Shown in pieces: positions 60,030 through 64,000 of a stretch of DNA of 64,000 bases (position 1 is the stretch's first letter; the number at the start of each line of letters is the position of its first letter). The stretch lies in contig NZ_CP023202.1 in NCBI RefSeq assembly GCF_000220705.2, positions 310,001 to 374,000 on the forward strand, in the 5' to 3' direction. Made by a program: the position numbers and the translations under genes. A model generated the notes under the pieces. The model searched no databases. It had not been told where the DNA came from and saw only the letters and a program-made list of their open reading frames with translations. Origin of the DNA: Streptomyces xinghaiensis S187 (GTDB taxonomy: Bacteria > Actinomycetota > Actinomycetes > Streptomycetales > Streptomycetaceae).

Positions 60030-60709
60030 CCGGCCGGCGCGGCTCCGGACGCACCGTCGTCATCGGCGTCGGAAACGACTTCCGGCGCGACGACGGGGTG
60101 GCCTGGCGGGTCGTCGGACGGCTCCGGGAGCGCGCGGAGGGCAAGGGGAGTCCGTTACCTCCCGGCACCGAACTGCGGGAGTGCGACGGCGATCCCGGGC
60201 GGCTGATCGGCCTGTGGGAGGGCGCGGAGCTGGCCGTGGTGGTGGACGCCGCCCACGCGCACCCTCCGTCTCCGGGCCGGGTCCACCGGCTGGAGCTGGA
60301 CCGGCGCCGGCTGTGGCGGGACGGGGCGGCCAGCTCGCACGGGCTCGGGCTCGGCGAGGCGGTGGAACTCTCCCGCGCGCTGGGCACGCTGCCCGCCCGT
60401 CTCGTCGTGTACGCGGTGGAGGGCGCGGACAGCACCCTGGGCACCGGGCTGTCCGCTCCGGTCGCCGCGGCCGTGGAGCCGCTCACCGCACGGATCGAGG
60501 CCGACATCGGGAGCGGCGGCGGGACCGGATGCTCCGGGGACGGCCCGCCCGGGATCCCTGCCGGGCCGGCGCGGCCCGCGGAACGCCCGGGGTCCGCGGG
60601 CGGCCCCGGCCCGGACCGGCCGCCGGGCCCCGGGCCGGACGGGAGCGCCTCCGCGGGCGGGGGCACCGCCGCGGCCGGAGCAGGCGGCGACGGCGACGGC
60701 GGGGGGTGA
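60026..60709 (+). CDS. [NiFe]-hydrogenase maturation protease (HyaD/HupD/HoxW type)
   Basis: 227 residues from ATG 60026. It cleaves the C-terminal tail of a hydrogenase large subunit after nickel insertion. Peptidase M52 features: VVIGVGNDFRRDDGVAWRVV at the N-terminus (GxGNxxRxDDG with metal Asp), LRECDGDPGRLIGLWEGAEL and AVVVDAAHAHPPSPGRVHRL with the second Asp, and SSHGLGLGEAVELSRALG with the metal His. After the ~155-residue fold a Gly/Pro/Ala-rich tail of ~65 residues follows, which is not part of the family. hypF begins six bases later. Confidence 0.92.
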   Translation: MTGRRGSGRTVVIGVGNDFRRDDGVAWRVVGRLRERAEGKGSPLPPGTELRECDGDPGRLIGLWEGAELAVVVDAAHAHPPSPGRVHRLELDRRRLWRDGAASSHGLGLGEAVELSRALGTLPARLVVYAVEGADSTLGTGLSAPVAAAVEPLTARIEADIGSGGGTGCSGDGPPGIPAGPARPAERPGSAGGPGPDRPPGPGPDGSASAGGGTAAAGAGGDGDGGG

Positions 60710-60715
60710 ACCACC

Positions 60716-63286
60716 GTGTCCGGGACGACGGACGGGACCGCGCGGGCCGCGCGGCGCGTCGAGGTGTCCGGCACCGTGCAGGGCGTCGGCTTCCGCCCGT
60801 TCGTCCACCGCACCGCCACCCGTCTGGGCCTGGACGGCTGGGTGCGCAACGCCGGCGGGCAGGTGATCGTGACCGCCGCCGGGCCCCCGGAGGCGCTGGA
60901 CGCGTTCGTCGAACAGCTGCGCGGTGACGCCCCGCCACTCGCGCGGGTCGGCCGGGTCCGCGTCACCCGGCTGACCGGACGTGCCCCCGACCCGGGCTCG
61001 GGTTTCGCCGTCCGCGACAGCACTCCGCACATGGACGGCGCGGACGGCGGCCGGGACCGGACGGCCCGCCCGGTGCCCGGCTCAACGGCCTTGCCCCCGG
61101 ACCTGGTTGACAGGGCGGCGGACGGCGAGGGCGACGACGACTCCGTCGAAGACGTGGCCCGCGCCGGCGAGGCGGCCGTCCGGGAGATCCCGCCCGACGC
61201 GGCGACCTGCGCGGCCTGTCTGCGCGAGCTGTTCGACCCCGCCGACCGCCGCCACCGCTATCCCTTCGTCAACTGCACCGACTGCGGCCCGCGCGCGACC
61301 GTCATCGAGGACCTGCCGTACGACCGCGAACGCACCACGATGCGCGGCTTCCCGCTCTGCGCGCGGTGCGCGGCCGAGTACGCCGACCCCGCCGACCGGC
61401 GCTTCCACGCCGAGCCGCTGGCCTGTCCCGAGTGCGGGCCCCGGCTTGCGTGGCGGGCGGCCGGCGGGCCGGTGTCCGCGAGCGGCGGGGAGGCGCTGCG
61501 GCGGGCGGCCGCCGTCGTCGCGGGCGGCGGCATCGTGGCCGTCAAGGCACTGGGCGGCTATCAACTGGTGTGCGACGCGCGGAACGCGGCGGCCGTGGCC
61601 GAGCTGCGGCGGCGCAAGCACCGCCCCGCCAAGCCGCTCGCCGTGATGGTGCGCGACCTGGCCGCGGCACGGCGGCTGGCCCGGGTCGGCCCCGCCGAGC
61701 AGGCCGTGCTCACCTCCCCGGCCGCCCCGGTGGTCCTGTGCCGCGCCCACACCGCGCCGCCGCTCGCCGCCCACACCCCGGCGCCTCCCCCCGCGCCGGA
61801 CGGCGCGGCCCCCGTCCGGCCGGATCCGGGCGCCGCCGTGGAGAGCCGCAGGGCGCCCCCGCCGGGCCCGGTGGCGCCCGGTGTCCACCCCGGCACCCAC
61901 CGGATCGGGCTGTTCCTGCCCACGTCGGGGCTGCACCATCTGCTGCTGCACGACCTGGCCCGGCCGCTGGTCGTCACCAGCGGCAACCTCGCCGGTGAGC
62001 CCATCGCCACCGACGACGCCGAGGCCGTCCGGCTGCTGTCCTCCGTCGCCGACGGCTTCCTCTTCCACGACCGGCCGATCCGCGCCCGCTACGACGACTC
62101 GGTCGTGCTCGTCGCCCGCGGCCGGCCGCTGACCGTCCGCCGGGCGCGCGGCTGTGCCCCGGCGCCGCTGCCGCTGCCCGTGCCCGCGGCTGTCCCGCTG
62201 GCCGCGGCCGGGGCGCAGCTCAAGCACACCTTCGCCCTGGCCTCCGGTCACCGCGCGGTCCTCGGGCCGCACACGGGCGACCTCCAGGACGCCCGCGCCC
62301 AGGAGGCGTTCGCGGCCTCGTACGCCGATCTGACGCGGCTCACCGGCATCACCCCGCGCGTGGTCGCGCACGACCCGCATCCCGGCTATCTCTCCACCCA
62401 GTGGGCGCGGGCCCTGCTGCCGGACGCCCTCGTCCCGGTCCAGCACCACCACGCGCACATCGCCGCCGTCGCCGCCGAGCACGGCCTGCGGGAGCCGGTC
62501 ACCGGTGTCGCCTACGACGGCCTCGGGCTCGGCGACGACGGCACGCTGTGGGGCGGCGAGATCCTGGTCGCCGGCCTGACCGGCTGCCGCCGCGTCGGCC
62601 GCTGGGGCACGGCCCCGCTGCCGGGCGGGGAGGCGGCGGTACGGAACCCGGCCCGGATGGCCCTCGGCTACCTCCACGGCGCCGAACCCCTGGGCGCGCC
62701 CCCGCCGCCCCCCGCACTCGCCCGCCCGTTCACCGGCCGGCTCGACCCGCGCCACGTGGCCGTCGTCCGGGCGATGATCGCCCGCGGCCTCAACTCCCCC
62801 CGCGCGTCCAGCGTCGGGCGGCTGTTCGACGCGGCGGCGGCGCTGCTCGGCCTCGGCGACACGGTCTCCTACGAGGGCGAGGCCGCCGTGGCCCTGGAGA
62901 CGGCGGCCGGCACGGTCCGCGCCGAGCCGCCTTCCTGGCGCGTCGTCCGGGCGGGCGGGCTGTGGGTCTCCGACCCCGTGCCCGTCCTCACCGGACTGCT
63001 GGAGCGGCAGGCCGCGGGGGTCCCGGTGCCGGAGCTGGCCGCCGCGTTCCACACCGCGGTCGCCGCGGCCACCGCCGCCCTGGTCGAACGGGCCGTCGCG
63101 GAGGGCGCGCCGCGCACGGTCTGCCTGGCCGGCGGCTGCTTCCAGAACCACCGTCTGCTCACGGAGGTCTCCGCGCTGCTCCGCGACCGGGGGCTGCGGG
63201 TGCTGACCGGCAGCGCCGTCCCGGTCGGCGACGGCGGCATCAGCTACGGCCAGGCGGCCGTCGCCGCGGCCCTGCTGCGAGCGTGA
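60716..63286 (+). CDS. hypF: Carbamoyltransferase HypF
   Basis: 856 residues from GTG 60716. HypF makes thiocarbamate on HypE as the source of the CN ligands of [NiFe] hydrogenases. Domains in order: acylphosphatase (RVEVSGTVQGVGFRPFVHRT, residues ~12-100), a zinc-finger pair (CAACLRELF, CTDCGPR, CARCAAEY, CPECGPR; ~160-245), YrdC (GGGIVAVKALGGYQLVCDAR onward) and the Kae1-like carbamoyl site (VQHHHAHIAAVAAEHGL, then GVAYDGLGLGDDGTLWGGE). Two acidic and Pro-rich insertions (near residues 105-150 and 350-385) lengthen it beyond the usual ~750. The N-terminal VQGVGFRP keeps the acylphosphatase Arg. Confidence 0.96.
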   Translation: MSGTTDGTARAARRVEVSGTVQGVGFRPFVHRTATRLGLDGWVRNAGGQVIVTAAGPPEALDAFVEQLRGDAPPLARVGRVRVTRLTGRAPDPGSGFAVRDSTPHMDGADGGRDRTARPVPGSTALPPDLVDRAADGEGDDDSVEDVARAGEAAVREIPPDAATCAACLRELFDPADRRHRYPFVNCTDCGPRATVIEDLPYDRERTTMRGFPLCARCAAEYADPADRRFHAEPLACPECGPRLAWRAAGGPVSASGGEALRRAAAVVAGGGIVAVKALGGYQLVCDARNAAAVAELRRRKHRPAKPLAVMVRDLAAARRLARVGPAEQAVLTSPAAPVVLCRAHTAPPLAAHTPAPPPAPDGAAPVRPDPGAAVESRRAPPPGPVAPGVHPGTHRIGLFLPTSGLHHLLLHDLARPLVVTSGNLAGEPIATDDAEAVRLLSSVADGFLFHDRPIRARYDDSVVLVARGRPLTVRRARGCAPAPLPLPVPAAVPLAAAGAQLKHTFALASGHRAVLGPHTGDLQDARAQEAFAASYADLTRLTGITPRVVAHDPHPGYLSTQWARALLPDALVPVQHHHAHIAAVAAEHGLREPVTGVAYDGLGLGDDGTLWGGEILVAGLTGCRRVGRWGTAPLPGGEAAVRNPARMALGYLHGAEPLGAPPPPPALARPFTGRLDPRHVAVVRAMIARGLNSPRASSVGRLFDAAAALLGLGDTVSYEGEAAVALETAAGTVRAEPPSWRVVRAGGLWVSDPVPVLTGLLERQAAGVPVPELAAAFHTAVAAATAALVERAVAEGAPRTVCLAGGCFQNHRLLTEVSALLRDRGLRVLTGSAVPVGDGGISYGQAAVAAALLRA

Positions 63287-63310
63287 ACGCCTGAGAGGAG
63301 CGTGATCCCC

Positions 63311-63622
63311 ATGTGCCTGGGCATCCCCGGCCGGGTGATGGACGTCCGCGAGGACGCGGGCCTGCGCATGGCCACCGTCGACTTCGGCGGTGTACGGCGC
63401 GAGGCCTGCCTGGAGTACACCCCGGAGGCGGTGCCCGGCATGTACGTCATCGTGCACGTCGGCTTCGCCATCACCGTCGTCGACGAGGAGGAGGCCCGCC
63501 GCACCCTCGATGTTCTCCGCGCCATGACGGACGCGGTGGCGGGCGAACTGGGCGAGCCCCTTCCGGAGCCGCCCGGGCCCGCACCGTCGGCAAGTGCGGA
63601 GGGAACAGAGTGGGCACGGTGA
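63311..63622 (+). CDS. hypC: Hydrogenase assembly chaperone HypC/HupF
   Basis: 103 residues. HypC carries the Fe(CN)2CO unit with HypD and delivers it to the large subunit. The essential N-terminal Met-Cys dictates ATG 63311 (MCLGIPGRVMDV) rather than the GTG nine bases upstream. The core continues ATVDFGGVRREACLEYTPEA, VIVHVGFAITVVDEEEARRT. A Pro/Ala-rich tail of ~20 residues is extra. hypD, which normally follows, is not present: the next gene is a USP, and the 232 bases between show no HypD-like reading. Confidence 0.95.
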   Translation: MCLGIPGRVMDVREDAGLRMATVDFGGVRREACLEYTPEAVPGMYVIVHVGFAITVVDEEEARRTLDVLRAMTDAVAGELGEPLPEPPGPAPSASAEGTEWAR

Positions 63623-63752
63623 AGCGGCGCGGCCGCGTCAGCCGGTGTCGAGGCCGTCGACCGGACGGTGCGGAGAAAGCACGTGAAGGCAGCCGCGCGG
63701 GTGGGGGGTGCCCGCTCTGTTCACCGTGCTGAGCCGGGCCGTGGTCCGCAGG

Positions 63753-63766
63753 GGGCCGAACGTCCC
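63753..63766 (+). promoter_or_regulatory. DosR/OsdR-like box upstream of the last USP gene
   Basis: GGGCCGAACGTCCC fits GGGNC-N4-GNCCC, 88 bases before the USP ATG. A partial second site (GGGCC-GTG-GTCC, 63736-63747) lies just upstream. The space between hypC and this gene holds no other gene. Confidence 0.45.
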
Positions 63767-63854
63767 GGGCGCCGTGCCCCGTCGGCCCTCACGGCCGTGG
63801 GGCGCGGGGGGCGAGACTGGGCGCGTCACGCCCCGACCTCCGGGAGCCGCCACC

Positions 63855-64000
63855 ATGTCCGCATCCGGCCGCACCCCCGTGCCATCCCTGCCGCCCGGGC
63901 CGCCGGGGGGCCATCGGGCGCCGCGCGTCGTCGTCGGCGTCGACGGGTCGGCCGGTTCGGTCGCCGCGCTGCGGTGGGCCGCCGCCCGGGCTCCGTCGCT
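63855..64000 (+). CDS. Universal stress protein, N-terminal part (partial)
   Basis: The gene runs off the window. ATG 63855 has GGGAG eight bases ahead. About 20 Pro/Gly residues precede the UspA start RVVVGVDGSAGSVAALRWAA, which is unmistakable. The ATP loop and any second domain lie beyond the edge. It is the fifth USP in the window and follows the hydrogenase maturation genes. Confidence 0.88.
   Translation, partial: MSASGRTPVPSLPPGPPGGHRAPRVVVGVDGSAGSVAALRWAAARAPS

Noticed and set aside
63623..63732. Possible start of hypD after hypC.
   Set aside because: The short frame reads MKRRGRVSRCRGRRPDG and ends after 37 codons; it has none of the HypD features (MEVCGGQTH).

Overview
The window comes from a very GC-rich actinomycete, almost certainly Streptomyces or a close relative. 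Codon third positions are nearly all G or C, GTG starts are common, and ATGA/GTGA start-stop overlaps join operon genes. Typical streptomycete families are present: a conservon, an NsdA-type TPR regulator, DUF397, SpoIIE-type phosphatases, DUF3618 and many universal stress proteins. I saw no rRNA, tRNA, CRISPR array, integrase or transposase.

1-14.7 kb is a low-oxygen / nitrogen-oxide block. It opens with the end of narG, followed by narH, narJ, narI and a VKOR-family gene in one overlapping operon, closed by a strong hairpin. Opposite lie a flavohemoglobin (hmp) and a pyridoxamine-oxidase-fold protein, then an orphan NarL-type regulator very close to DosR/DevR of Mycobacterium (OsdR in Streptomyces). 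Next come three universal stress proteins (USPs), a CBS-BON protein, a zinc alcohol dehydrogenase and the 5-prime stump of a lost phosphoketolase gene. Several intergenic regions carry GGGNC...GNCCC inverted repeats like the DosR box, so the block looks like a self-contained dormancy regulon.

14.8-18.3 kb is a conservon (sensor kinase with a nitrate/nitrite-sensing type region, Roadblock, DUF742) that lacks the usual GTPase gene. 19.3-27.1 kb is the most unusual part: three same-strand genes for a 1703-aa SMC/MukB-like ATPase, a small KITE/MukE-like protein and a kleisin/MukF-like protein. It resembles a Mks/Wadjet operon without the nuclease gene.

27.1-58.4 kb is a mosaic of chromosomal genes: an AraC regulator with a small monooxygenase, an esterase, a remnant of a short-chain dehydrogenase, a GntR-controlled 5-oxoprolinase operon (pxpABC), a HEAT-repeat protein, a PAS-SpoIIE phosphatase, an NsdA-like regulator, an APH-fold kinase, a GH95 enzyme, a PdxH-like flavoprotein, a leucine-rich-repeat protein, a PfpI protein, a glyoxalase-fold protein, a Tat-exported serine hydrolase, an anti-sigma-type ATPase, a carotenoid-desaturase-like oxidoreductase, a Ser/Thr kinase with TPRs, a three-gene membrane-stress operon and an orphan dhaK.

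58.5-64 kb returns to the anaerobic theme: a USP, a STAS protein lacking its phospho-serine, a [NiFe]-hydrogenase maturation protease, hypF, hypC and the start of another USP, again with DosR-like repeats in the intergenic regions. Structural hydrogenase genes and the other hyp genes are not in the window.
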